NCBI GenBank assembly: GCA_029449245.1
Contig: JANATF010000006.1
Location: 2,046,001-2,110,000, forward strand
From: Mortierella alpina
Taxonomy: Eukaryota > Mortierellomycota > Mortierellomycetes > Mortierellales > Mortierellaceae
Direction: 5' to 3'
DNA: 64,000 bases
A program made the position numbers and the translations under genes. Below are positions 13,150-23,931 of the stretch, piece after piece. How positions within the stretch are numbered: position 1 is the stretch's first letter; each line of letters opens with the position of its first letter. The notes beneath the pieces were generated by a model that had not been told where the DNA came from, ran no database searches, and saw nothing but the letters and a program-made list of their open reading frames with translations.

Positions 13150-15386
13150 TGTGGAAAGGAGCTTCTTTTTTTCTTTGCTTGAACAAGGTGTTTGCGAATG
13201 GTGCGAGTCGGGCAAGACGAAGGCGCTGTTAGAGTGTTGGGGTGGTTTATGCGAGTGCAGTGGTGCAGGGAGCGGAGCGAAGAAGGATGGGGTGAAGAGA
13301 TGAAGGAACTCAGGGGTGGATGATGAAGGAAACAAAAAGAAAAAAAAAGACAGTGCGAGAGGACGAAAACGGGTCATGTTCCTGATGTGTGGCTGGCCTG
13401 AGACCCGCCTCTGGTCTGAGTTCCTGCTATCCAACCGAGATCACCCACGCAGTAAGCTGAGAAGAGCCATGGACCACTATGTTGTACACGCCTGTGTCCA
13501 TGCTGCCCCTGTCCTCCTTCTGGACTGTGGGAAGGAATGCATGCTGAGGGGTCCGTCCGGCGAGTGGGAGCGGGAGCGGGAAGTGCCAGGCGGTAGGGGT
13601 GTCAAGGCCCATTGAGCGTGGCATCTTGTCGAGACGCATCATTCGCTCATAGCCGGCCCGGGCTCAGCTCTGCGAAATAAATCTCCTACACTGCTCCGTG
13701 CGTCACTGCCATTGCCAGTCCAAATGGCGCCACCTCTCTAGCACCTTTTCTTTCGCACGAGCCCTGGGTCTCCCCACGAGCCATGTTACCAACGCTACAT
13801 CTACGTTCCTGGATCTCCTGTGCCTGAACTAGCCAGAAGACACAGCCTCCTTCCTCGTCCAACCATCCTTGCAGCTCCCGCCCACTCGCCCTGTGCCCCT
13901 TCCTCACCCTACAGAGGAACAGAAGAAAGGGTCGCTGATATAACATGCATGGTCGACGTACATGAACATTCATTATTGGCTCCAAGGTCCCACAGGACAA
14001 AGCGCTAGCCTCCGTAACACAGTTTAAAGGACAGGCGCCTCGTCCCTTTATTGTAAGCACCAAGGAGAGAGAGATATTGCACATGTCATCGTTTAACGGC
14101 CACAGCAGGAGGCCCGGAGCCACGCCCCATTTTCGTTCGCTCGCCTTAACTCCTGCTTTGGTCGTTGATGGCCGTTGTTTATTGATGAGCTTGATGGAAA
14201 AAGGAAGGACCATCACGGCTTGTAACGATGATCATTATCAGCACCTCCTCCAAGCCGCTGACGGCAGCGCTTCCCTTTCTCGCCGGCACGCCACGACTCC
14301 TCTCCATCGCGCCTCTCCTTCTGTCTGCCATCAGCCATCCTGCGACCCTTTTCACGCTTCGTCTCCCTCCCCTTCGTTGGGCCATGACTCGCTGGTGCGT
14401 ATTGGGCTCACGCTGTACATGCACACTCACCTTGCCCGCTGCTTTCTGCTTGTCGGCCACCATCAGCAGTCAGTGGCGCTGGCGCACTTCATCCTAGACA
14501 TCAACAGCCTGCATCTGTCTGCTTTCATGACATCCACTCTGTGGTGCCAACGCGCGAGAGGGTGCGCAGCACAAGGTCCCTGCCATGCGAGTGGATGGCC
14601 ATCATGCAACCTTGTGCTGCTCTCCCAGGATTCACGATGCCACACGGAACACAACAGAACCACATCCAAAATGAACAGCATTTTATAATTCTTTATCTGT
14701 CGAGCCCCTCTACCCCTCCATGTCTTGCCTCCATACTCCTCTTCTCCGCGTTGCCATCCATCCAAAGGACAATGTGCCCTCCGACTCTAGGCTGCATGTA
14801 ATTAACAGACGGCATATCTGTAATCCGTCAATCGTGGTTCTGCGACGGTTCTCTTGGTTCGCTTAGTTCTTAAGGCCGTCCTTTCCCCACCTCGCCCACG
14901 ATTTTGTTTTCTTCGTTGTGGCGACGCTCCTCTTTCCCATTAGACCCTCTTTTCTTCACTTCTACAGATTCCCTTGAGCTCGCTTACCTTCCGCTCTTTC
15001 CATTCGCTCGTCCGTCCACGCTCTGATCCTTGACATAATTCGTACAACGTCCCATTCCCGCTCACCGCCCGCCGCGCAGCTCATCTCAGCTCACTCATAA
15101 CAAGGCTCTGATTGCACCATGCCGAGTGCGTTTGCCAAAGCTCCCAGTTCCTAACCTCTCACGCGAAAACACCACCACTGCAAACTACTGGCGTCGCTAC
15201 CTTCCCTCTCCTCCCCTCTCCCCTATACTCTACCCTAATACCCTAATACCCTAATACCCTAATAGCAACACTAATATCTATTCACCCTAGCCCCCATTCA
15301 ACAACCAGACCATCTCCACACGACTACCTACCCAATTTCAACAACCAAAAAAAAGGAAGCTAAATACCCATACCCAGTTCTCACCA
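13150..15386. other. 2.2 kb divergent intergenic region
   Basis: Lies between the divergent C2H2 gene and the PH-domain gene. It is pyrimidine-rich toward the right, consistent with a long leader, and carries a telomere-like repeat at 15232-15265. Open frames across 13.7-14.8 kb are low-complexity, overlap on both strands and show no family sequence, so no gene is called. Confidence 0.5.
15232..15265. repeat. Four tandem 8-bp telomere-like repeats (ACCCTAAT)
   Basis: The sequence reads ACCCTAAT four times in a row, the last copy running into AGCAACACTAAT. The CCCTAA core matches the eukaryotic telomeric hexamer complement, but the period here is 8 bp, not 6. It sits about 120 bp upstream of the PH-gene ATG, in the promoter or 5' leader. 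Tbf1-type proteins bind such cores in other fungi; a regulatory role here is inference. Confidence 0.85.
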
Positions 15387-18300
15387 ATGCCTATTGCCTT
15401 ACCTCGAGGAGACCGCGTGGGTCAGTGGGATCCACGCCATGCGCTGAGCAGCTTCACTTCGCCTTGCCCGCTGTACAGCGGCCATTTACTCAAGTTGGGT
15501 TCGAACGATCGTTGGCAATCACGGTTGTTTACGTTCGATGGTGCAGGTAATTTGTGCTGCGTTATTAATTGTGGCTGCATCTCGCCCCCTTTATTTTCGC
15601 TTTCACCAACACTCCATAGTCCAAGAGTCTGAAGCACATCTTTCTCACCTCCTTCTCTTCACTCCCTCTCCTCTCCTCTCTCTCTCGCTCGCGCTCTCGT
15701 CCTCTCTCTCTCACCCTTTTTCTCTTGCGCTGCAGTGCTGACCTGCGTTGGAAAACGACCTCGGACACCTCCCATCGCCACTTATGACCCTCACGTGTCG
15801 TCGCCATTTGTGTCCGCCTCATGCCATCCGCAACCCTACAACCCAAACACCAAGTGGTTCCTCAACCTCTCCTCGATCACCGACATCCGCCTCCTCCCAT
15901 CTTCGAGGACCTACCGCTGCTTCCCGTACACAGACACCTCGCGCTCGCTCGTTATCCAGACCGCCGATGGACGTACGCTGACACTGAGGGCCAAGAAAGA
16001 CCTTGAGCTTGAGAGATGGTACTTTGTGCTGGCCAAGATTTGGTCCTACCAGCAGCTGCTATTGCATCCCGAGGCTAGAGAGGCTGCGCTCGGTTTGGGC
16101 AAAGACGACGACCCTGATCAGCCCCAGTCACAGCACCTCCAGCAGCAGCACCAGCAGCTGTTGCACCACACCATCCATCCTCAACACCAGCATGGTGTAC
16201 AACACGGCCACAATCATCATCACCACCATAGCCCTAATCATCACCGTGGTCACCACAATCATCGCCACCGCCACCACGCACCTACTGCAGCAAGCCTTCT
16301 GCCTGCCCATCAGCAATCGCTTCATCTGTACAGCAAGTACCTGCAGCGACAGCAATATCAGCATGATCCGCAAGAATACCAGCCTGCACAGCCGAGCTCC
16401 CCGCAACAGCAGGAGCAAAGGCAACAACACGCGCGCGCTTTGCATCAGCAGCAGCAATCACCTCCTCCACACACAATCTCCAAGGCACGCGAGAGCTTTC
16501 TGAGATATCAGCTCCCGCTCCCTCGAGTATCTGCGTTCCTCCCACAAGGCTTTGACTGGGCTCTTCAGCGCCACGACGAGGATGATGAGGACGATGAGGA
16601 TGATGAGGAAGAGGATGACGAGGATGAGGACGATGATGAGGAGGATAATATCCGTGTCTTCCTCAAGACATCTTTCCAGGACTCACCTCATATCTCGGGT
16701 GACAGCAAGATAAACCACCACCCTGGCAGTAGCAACGCCAATGACATCAAGAACGAGAGCATAGCAAGGCAGAACGGATCATGGAGCCAGGAGCGTGACT
16801 CGATTCCCACTACGGATTTGCTCAACTCTAGCATATCTAGTCCCGGTATATTCCTGAATCAACCTATAGTTTGGCCAGCCGCTGGGACTATGGCGCCTGC
16901 CAAGGCTGCGGCGATCGATATGTGGCGTCGTAGTTTGCTGTCGCCTTTGCTGATGGATGAAGCCAGCTCCCTCCTTTCTGACGATAATGACTCGGACGAT
17001 GACTCTGGACCCCACCACACTTTACACGGTGGTCAGATTCCAAAGCTAAACGCCGCGATCACTGGCGACCTCAGTCACGACTTTGCAGTTCGCGATCAGC
17101 TCAACAACACCGACGAACGAGGACCAATCTCGCCCCAAAGTGCCCAAAGTCGCTCTAGATGGTTTTCTCATAAGGAACCTTATACGCGACCTCATTTAGC
17201 CTTGGAGGACTGCCTGACATCCTCCTCCTCCTCTGCAAGCTCGTCAGGGGATCACCAATGCGGACCCTTCGTGCCGGTCCACCGTCATCACTTTCAAGCT
17301 TCTCAGCAGCCGTATCTCCAGCCATCTGGTCATATTGAGGACAATATGCTTCCCGGTATGGTGCACCACAATCGACACATCAGCCTCGGTGGTTTGGAGA
17401 TCGTCACTAGTGGACTCGGAATTCATCCTCATGAGCAGCTGCAGCAACATAACATGCACAGGATCGCAGTTGACGAGGAAGACGACGTTCCTGCCCCAGA
17501 ACCGTTGCACGTCTTGCGCTCTCAGCAACGCTGGCAAAAGACTCAGCTCTCGTCAGATGATGAAACTGGCACAAATCGAGATTCAGTCATGGCTCTCGCC
17601 AACACTGCGGACTTGAACCGAAGCTCGTTCGGCACATTCCCCAATCGCGACTCATCTTTGAACCTCAGCAACAGCGGCCATTTGTTGCCGGCAGACCCTT
17701 TGGCTTCAAGCAAAAAGTTTCCGCTTCCGCCTGCGATTTCTGCTGCGACTACCAGACCCCCACCAAACAAGCAAGCCAAGAAGGGACTCTTGACGGGCAT
17801 CTTGAAGCGACCATCCCTGCCAGATTTGGGCTCAGCTGTTCTGGCAGCTGCTGTCGCTGGGCTTGGCGGCGCCTTCTCGTCGGAGACAAAGAAGCGCACA
17901 GCGACATTTGTTACCGAGTCCACCGTCGTGCCTCAGCCACAACAATGGACGGCATCACCTTCGACCCCATCGTCTAGCCAGCCGGGATCAACTCACCATT
18001 TGCCACTTTATGATGCATCTTACGTGTTCCCAGTTCCTCACACGGAAACCATCCTCCCTGCGCCAGTGCTAACGAGCGAGCACAGGCACCAGAGATATTT
18101 TGAAGATGTTGGTCCACTTTCAATACCCAACCCTGGCTCGACCATGACTTTAGAACTGAACAAGGGTCCGTTTGGGCTTCCCATGCCGAGACTTGCAGTG
18201 GCTTCTCCCACGGCCTCAGTCTCTGCTCAGCTCTCTCCACCTGCTCGACCTCCAAGACGACACCCACTCGATATTAGATTCTTGCGAAAGCCTTCTCTGG

Positions 18301-19049
18301 CGGCGCAAAGTGGCCGGTCGGCCGCTTCTGCAAGCTCAGATCAGGCATTCGAGTCTCGGCTTGCACCTCTCGAGGTGGCCCCAGCCTTGTCGTGGACTGG
18401 CCCGCTCTCCTCGGTGAAGGCTGAAAGCCCACTGTCAACACAAGAGTTGCCAGTCGTTGCAAGAGTCATGCTTCCTCGACCACCACAGGAAATACCACGT
18501 CGTCGGAGTTCAGAGCCCGCTGTCGCATTTCTGGGTCTGGGCTTGGACCTAGGAGAGGACAGCTTTGGTGAGGATATTACTCGTGACTTGGAGTTGACCT
18601 CACAGCAATCCTACACGCCACCTTCGCCTCCAATGATCCCCTTTATATCAAGCGAGTTCAGAATATCGCCTTTCGATGTAGTACCCGGCACACCCGTGGA
18701 AGCCTTCTATGATCTGGCACGCGATCAATTTGAGAACCCCAGGCGAACGGCAAACGGCAAGGCAACCGAGACTGCAGTGACGGAGTCGGAAAAAACAGAG
18801 GATTGGCAGCCGCGCCCACCATCGCATTACCAACATCCTGAACAACTGCAAGAGCACGAGCAGCAACAGCAATTGAACGAGCTGAGTCCCGACAAGGGGG
18901 ATTCTGATCAGGACCCAGTGTTCGTTCCACTGCGCCGGTCGTCATCGTCTACAAGCTGTAGCAAAAACGACGTGCTCGAGTTCGAAGAGGACATCGACTG
19001 TGAATCTGATGCGAGCGCGAGAGACGATGACTTCTTTAGCTACTTTTAG
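15387..19049 (+). CDS. PH-domain protein with long disordered tail
   Basis: Exons are 15387-15546 and 15736-19049; 1157 residues. A pleckstrin homology-like fold lies at about residues 28-150: YSGHLLKLGSNDRWQSRLFTF, then VLTCVGKR, KWFLNLSSITDI, and the closing helix LELERWYFVLAKIW with its conserved Trp. The 189-nt intron splits the domain after the third strand, and its CT-rich tract ends in CTGCAG. The rest is low complexity: Gln/His-rich runs near 165-265 (HHHHHSPNHHRGHHNHRHRH), an Asp/Glu run near 295 (DEDDEDDEEEDDEDEDDDEE), many Ser/Pro-rich basic segments, and an acidic C-terminus. It probably binds membrane lipids or acts as a signalling scaffold. I do not recognise a named ortholog. 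Confidence 0.85.
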
Positions 19050-19066
19050 AGTTCTCAAGACAATTG

Positions 19067-19072
19067 AATAAA
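19067..19072 (+). terminator. Poly(A) signal of PH gene
   Basis: AATAAA 18 bp past the TAG stop codon. Confidence 0.6.
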
Positions 19073-19712
19073 GGGAGCGCCTCCTCATAAATATGCATCC
19101 TCACATTTCGAAGAATCACTTTGCAGTGCAGGTTGAGTTCGATTGCCGGGCTAGAAGCACTCTGTGGGCCGTTCGCTCTCACGTTGTTTATTGCTGCAAT
19201 TGACTCGCCTGTATCAAGGAGATAGAGCTCTGTAGTATGCAGAAAGACAAGGAGACTCCGGTTGCGATCCATATGAACTAAAAAAGAAAACATGGGACCA
19301 AGGCTTTTTGAGATTTCACCCTTCTCGATTCATGTGCAGCTGCGCTTATAGTCGACCTGACTTTGCCGAGAGACGGGAGACGGAGATATGAAAGTCAAGG
19401 CATGGAAGCGCGTTTTAGGTCCAATATGAACTAGCCCAATTATACACAGCAAAATCTGCTCTTTTTTGGTCTTCTCATGTCTCCGTCTCCATCTAGACAG
19501 AGAGGGAGAGAGAGAGAGTATGCAAACGCTTCTGTACTCACCAGAAAGGGAAGAAAAAACCGCAGGGTCCGCTCTCTGTTCAGAAAAAGAATGAAGGGAT
19601 ATTTTTTTTATTTAAAGGTCCTCGTTTGGCCTGTGCCCTTGGACGTTGATTTCCTTACACTCACACAACTCTCATTCTTCACAACCCACCTTTTACTCCT
19701 CACAGCTTCATA
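19073..19712. other. Intergenic region upstream of tropomyosin
   Basis: Contains the tropomyosin promoter. The last 80 bp is a pyrimidine-rich leader (TTCCTTACACTCACACAACTC type). A GAGAGAGA run lies near 19500-19520. A TATTTAAAG sequence at about 19608-19617, roughly 100 bp upstream of the ATG, is a possible TATA element. No gene is seen. Confidence 0.45.
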
Positions 19713-20462
19713 ATGGACAAGTTCAAAGAGGTACATTACGCGCAATTGTCGATGACCCAGCCAGCCGGAGTGCTCATGTCGAGTTCATTTCACCTGATCC
19801 CACATTGACGAGACGAGCACTACCTTACTGACCTTGAATATTATCCCATCGCCCCCACGTCCCTCTTGTCGTCGCCATTTTCAGAAACTCGCTGGTGTTC
19901 GCGCCGAGCTCGATGCTGCTGTTTCTCGCACGGATACAGCAGAGGCTGAGGTCAAGCGTTTGCAGGATGACAACACCCAGAAGGACCATGAGATCACGTC
20001 ACTGAAGAACAAGCTCGTTCTGGCTGAGGAACACCTTGCCAAGGCGGAGGATCGTATTGCTGAGAACAAGCTAAACCTTGACGAAGGCGAGACCACAAAG
20101 ACGGTGGGCGAGGGCCTAATGAGGAAGGTTTCCCTACTGGAGACGGAGTTGGAAACTGCAGAGCGTAACCTTCGCGAAACCACTGAAAAGTAAGCCTGTG
20201 TTGCATTTCTAGTTGTTTTGTTTTCTTCCAAGAAGGGAGTTGATCTCAGTTTTCCTAACAAGACACATTGGTTTGTATTCTTACTCATGGGATAAACAGG
20301 TTGCGCCAGATGGATATCAAGGCCGAGCAGTTCGAGCGCAAGGTCCAGCAGCTTGAAGCAGACAAGGTAGCATACGATCAGAAGGTTGAAGAGCTGAATG
20401 AGAAGTATAACGCCGCCAAGGAGGAAATGGCGAACACCATCGATGGCCTTGCAAACATGTAA
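19713..20462 (+). CDS. TPM1: Tropomyosin
   Basis: Coiled-coil dimer that lies along actin filaments and stabilises cables and the cytokinetic ring. Exons are 19713-19730, 19885-20189 and 20300-20462; 161 residues, exactly the size of yeast Tpm2 and fission yeast Cdc8. The first exon is only 18 nt (MDKFKE). The whole chain shows the heptad pattern (KLAGVRAELDAAVSRTDTAE, LKNKLVLAEEHLAKAEDRI). A Tpm-like ELETAERNLRETTEKLRQMD run crosses the second intron. The C-terminus is NTIDGLANM. Introns are 154 and 110 nt. Confidence 0.93.
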
Positions 20463-21239
20463 GGTGTGCCATTACTTGGACGCCAAGTTTCCGAGGGACA
20501 CAGCTGGGAGACACTGAGGATGCACTCTTATATCCATTCGCCATGAGGCTACATATTTAATTACGCATAAACGGAGAAGAAAACATTACCTGGTGAATAG
20601 GGGGTGGGCGAACGGACACGGTCATCCTGTGGTGCATAGAACCCCGAGAGAACGCTCGCGGTCGAGAACAGACCCCCACAGCTTCTTAGCGATCGAATGG
20701 CGTTGAACCACTTCATACTGTACACATATGTGGGTCTCTACATAGAGGTGACACTGGGGATGACCACGCAGCCCCTTTTTTTTCGTCCTGCGAGTCTCGG
20801 TCAGCACACGCCCCTCTTCTCTGTGCCTGATCTCCTGTCATTGTCGCTCGTGATCCCATTTCTTCGCCCTCAGCGTGCACCAAGCACTTGCTGCGTTTGT
20901 CTGCTTCATGATCCACGGCCGTCATCCGCCTGCGGCACCGCTCATCTGTGGTTGCCATAAAAGCTGTGTGCGTGAGTGTGCATGACGCTTTCACTCCTTC
21001 CTCCTTCTCTCCTCCACTCGCTCTCCCCTCGGCCTTTGACCTCTTTGTGATCCCCCCCCCCCGCCTTCTGCTCGCACTTTCCACATAGCTCTTTGCCTGC
21101 ATCAGGAGACGAGTGATCACCCCTGACTCCCGCACCTCCTCAGCTTCTTCAGCACTCTCTGTCTTTTCGCTTTGCACCGAGCTTCTTTTCCTTGCACAGC
21201 AGCCGCCCAGAAAGCCATATACCCTTACACCCTTGTATC
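20463..21239. other. Intergenic region
   Basis: About 780 bp between tropomyosin and the 21240 gene. Right-hand part is CT-rich (20990-21080, including a C10 run at 21053-21062), consistent with a promoter and leader. No gene is supported. Confidence 0.45.
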
Positions 21240-22487
21240 ATGACATCGAGAGAAGCCATCGCTCAGGCTGCCATGACCACAAAGTCGATGGTCCCTATCC
21301 CACGGCAGGGTCTTGCTACGATAAAGACTATGACTAATGCACTGCGGCGGCACAGCTTCCTTCGGCAGTCTGACGCCGCCGCCATTCCCTCACTCCTTCT
21401 CGGAAGCAGCCTCACCTCCAAACGACTGTCCATGGACAAGGCCGCTGAGAGGGACAGGAGAGAACAAGCCAAACAAGTATTCCAGCTGAGCACTGTGAAT
21501 GACCAAGGGCTGTTCCTGCCTCCAGAGGAGCCCCTGCTCGAGAAGGGCTTTCTCAAAGAGCACGGCTGCATGGACTGCGGCGAAGAGCACGACCATTTCG
21601 CAACCATCATTATCAACACACCCCCAGAGCGGATCCGGACTTTTCTCTCTACAGAATCGACAATCAGTCCCGGTATGTTCTCGTCGCTGCAATCGAGCAG
21701 GATCAAGCGAAGCACGATCCCTTCGTTCAAGAGGCCCTTGTCAACCTCCGAACCCAGCTCGCCGACCTCTCCTCGGCTTACGCATCAACAACCATTAGAG
21801 AAGGCCTACGGTCCACACGTTAGCAGCAGACGTGGCTCTATCAACACAAAGATCGCGTCTACTGTCACCGCCCCCTCACTGCCGTCTGAATCACCCTCCT
21901 GCTGTGCCCACCCGCCCTCCGTGACCCCTGTTGCTTTTGTCAAGACTCGACAAGTCCTCACCCCTGCTGACACCCTATCGACCCCACCCTCCAGCCCTCC
22001 CCATGGTCCCTTGAAGAATACGTACTTTGCACCTAATAGATCACAACAACCACGATCGCAGCTTCGACAGTCGTCTCAACAACCACCTCCATCGCACCGC
22101 AACAACAAGATTGAAGATGTCAGCCCTCTTCGCAGCAGAAACAAGGCCAAGATTTCGTTCCTGACAGGCGCTGGCCCTGACGAGGATGAACTGCTGTCGT
22201 CGGATGCCATCTCAGACGCCTTTGCGGATTCATTCCAGTCAATGCTGTCGTCCTCGCTACCAGAATTGGTCATGGACGACGAGGAAGACGAAGAGGAGGA
22301 GGAGGAAAGGAATCGCTCCAGATCTGGGTCGGTGACTGGATCTTCGGATGTGCCCACACCTGATGCCTCACCCAAACAGGCCTCTGCGGCGCTGTCGATG
22401 TACCAGAAGGAACAGACACGGCTCATGAACGCTCAGAAGCTGAGGGCACAGAACAACTTTGGTGGCGAGCGGCTCATGGCTCATTAA
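21240..22487 (+). CDS. Intronless Ser/Pro-rich protein of unknown function
   Basis: A single 415-residue open frame with no intron, unusual in this window. I do not recognise it. The N-terminal third looks folded or conserved, with a HGCMDCGEEHDHFATIIIN segment (two Cys, three His) near residue 105 that could be a small metal site or short motif. The middle is Ser/Pro/Thr-rich (STSEPSSPTSPRLT, TLSTPPSSPPHGP). Near residue 350 is DDEEDEEEEEERNRSRSGS, and the C-terminal stretch MYQKEQTRLMNAQKLRAQN is predicted helical. Start is the ATG in CATGACATCG after a CT-rich leader. Probably nuclear or regulatory, which is inference from composition only. Confidence 0.7.
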   Translation: MTSREAIAQAAMTTKSMVPIPRQGLATIKTMTNALRRHSFLRQSDAAAIPSLLLGSSLTSKRLSMDKAAERDRREQAKQVFQLSTVNDQGLFLPPEEPLLEKGFLKEHGCMDCGEEHDHFATIIINTPPERIRTFLSTESTISPGMFSSLQSSRIKRSTIPSFKRPLSTSEPSSPTSPRLTHQQPLEKAYGPHVSSRRGSINTKIASTVTAPSLPSESPSCCAHPPSVTPVAFVKTRQVLTPADTLSTPPSSPPHGPLKNTYFAPNRSQQPRSQLRQSSQQPPPSHRNNKIEDVSPLRSRNKAKISFLTGAGPDEDELLSSDAISDAFADSFQSMLSSSLPELVMDDEEDEEEEEERNRSRSGSVTGSSDVPTPDASPKQASAALSMYQKEQTRLMNAQKLRAQNNFGGERLMAH

Positions 22488-22802
22488 TATAGGCTTTCTT
22501 CCTCTCGTTTGTCATTCTTGTTCCTGTTGCCATCGTTGTAGTTGTCGTTTAGCACCTCGCTTCTTGTAGGCAGTACCCCATGTATATAATAACAAACTAA
22601 TCTGTTCTTTGGTCTTCAGGCAACGTTCTTCATGTGTTTAATGGCTTCTGAATGGCGACGCGAACGGGGTGCTTTCGAGTCATAGGAAAACACCTGTGGG
22701 CGACTGAACTAACACTGTTACCACTACTGATTGCTGCTAAGATACTTTTGGGAGAATGAAGGGTCTTTGTCGAGTCTGGTACTCCTTTTGGACGGCAAAC
22801 AA

Positions 22803-22952
22803 TCAATTCAGCCAAAAGTCATCTTCCTCGTACACGAGTGGTGTGTCGGGCGGATACGAAGGAAGCGTGAGAACTGGCACGGGTGAAGTTGTCACGACGG
22901 CGAGAAAGGCAATTAAGGTGCCCGATATGAGAATCAGCGTGCTGGAATGCAT
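22803..22952 (-). CDS. Small putative secreted protein, 49 aa
   Basis: A 49-residue frame starting MHSSTLILISGTLIAFLAVV, a good signal peptide with likely cleavage after TTS or thereabouts, followed by a short Pro-rich acidic tail (PVPVLTLPS ... YEEDDFWLN). No intron and no cysteine in the mature part. It lies 530 bp from another signal-peptide gene on the same strand with a similar leader (MH.., LIL.I.IAFL..V). It may be a truncated paralog or a genuine mini-protein. Function unknown. Confidence 0.45.
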   Translation of the reverse strand: MHSSTLILISGTLIAFLAVVTTSPVPVLTLPSYPPDTPLVYEEDDFWLN

Positions 22953-23482
22953 CGCAATGGGGGGGGGATAGAAAACGAAAGGTGAGGGTGAGAAAAGAGA
23001 AAAGAGAAAACAAGACGCAATGAAAAAGAACAGTGTGTGTGAAGACGAAGGATGAGAAAACCCATAGATATGCGTTTCACCTCCCTTCGCCTCAGTAGTG
23101 GACACAACTGGCACTGATGATGGTTCAAAAAAAAGCGCCTATAGTGGAGGGACCAGAAGGATACAAGCCCAAAGACACCTCATGATTACTGATATGCCAC
23201 CATGCAAACACGTTAGATGTGTTTTATATCTTGGAAAGGAAGTGCTGTAGTCGCTATGGAGTCTGTCAGGAGGTACGTTGCGAACGGGGATCGGATCCAT
23301 CTCCACAGAATAGGATCTTTGGAACTGAATGTGCGGGTTTAGAGTCTTGCCCTTGGGAAAAGCTGATGAGATTGGCTTATGGATCGCTTGGAGATGGGCA
23401 GATAGAGACTGCGCCTGATGGTTCAACTGAGAAGACTACCTGCCATCACTGCTAGAGCCTTCATGGCTCGTGAACTGAGGCG
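22953..23482. other. Intergenic region between two small secreted genes
   Basis: Contains the promoter of the 49-aa gene and, on the - strand just past the stop of the 23483 gene, a decayed extension of that gene's repeats (see 23418-23545). An open frame at 23139-23426 (-) may be a remnant of a formerly longer 3' end. No independent gene is supported. Confidence 0.4.
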
Positions 23483-23545
23483 CTATCTTCCATCATTACT
23501 AGAGGTTTCTTGGTGGAGCTGAGGCGCTTGTCTGCCATCACTGAC
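23418..23545 (-). repeat. Imperfect ~45-bp tandem repeat across a stop codon
   Basis: On the minus strand three units align, each built on AGTGATGGCAGA then AGCGCCTCAG. The first two lie in the coding region of the 23483 gene (SDGRQAPQLHQE and SSNDGR). The second meets a TAG because CAAGCG has become TAGCG, a one-base loss. The third lies downstream of the stop. The repeat therefore predates the present stop. Confidence 0.6.
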
Positions 23546-23881
23546 CGAGGCTTTGGGGTTGATAGGAGGAGACAGCTTGCCATTAAGGAATGAGATTTCA
23601 AGACCCGTGAGCACCTCAGGGACATGCTTGTCAGAACTAGTAGGGGCTTCTTGAAGCACGTATGAGGCCTGTATGTTGGCGGTCAAAGCAGGTAGCGGCA
23701 GAGGCACTGGCGCGATCTGTCTATTAACCTCACCAGGCCTTCTGGATGCTGATGCTGTAGCCGATGATTTACTACGGCAAGATGAATCGTATCGCGGGTG
23801 ATTTTGGAAGGGTACAGCTGCGACGGTGGAGAGGAAAGCAATTGGAATCACTAGGATTAGAGAGGAGACTGGGAAGTGCAT
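23483..23881 (-). CDS. Putative secreted protein, 132 aa, with C-terminal repeats
   Basis: Intronless. MHFPVSSLILVIPIAFLSTV is a clear signal peptide, with likely cleavage near VAAVP. The mature part is Ser/Pro/Ala-rich with a single Cys and no recognised domain. It ends in a short repeat (SDGRQAPQL / SNDGR) that continues in decayed form beyond the stop. A TATAAA box lies about 45 bp upstream of the ATG. The ATG at MHFPV is chosen over an in-frame upstream one because it begins the signal peptide directly. Function unknown. Confidence 0.55.
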   Translation of the reverse strand: MHFPVSSLILVIPIAFLSTVAAVPFQNHPRYDSSCRSKSSATASASRRPGEVNRQIAPVPLPLPALTANIQASYVLQEAPTSSDKHVPEVLTGLEISFLNGKLSPPINPKASVSDGRQAPQLHQETSSNDGR

Positions 23882-23925
23882 TGCTTTGCTTGTGATGCCT
23901 TGAATAACTTCTAGCACCGACGTGC

Positions 23926-23931
23926 TTTATA
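23926..23931 (-). promoter_or_regulatory. TATA box of 23483 gene
   Basis: TTTATA on the + strand, TATAAA on the coding strand, about 45 bp upstream of the ATG. Confidence 0.5.

Noticed and set aside
13686-14800. Several frames of 80-200 codons on both strands in the C2H2-PH intergenic region
   Set aside because: Overlap each other on both strands, vary in composition, and contain no recognised domain or consistent splice structure.
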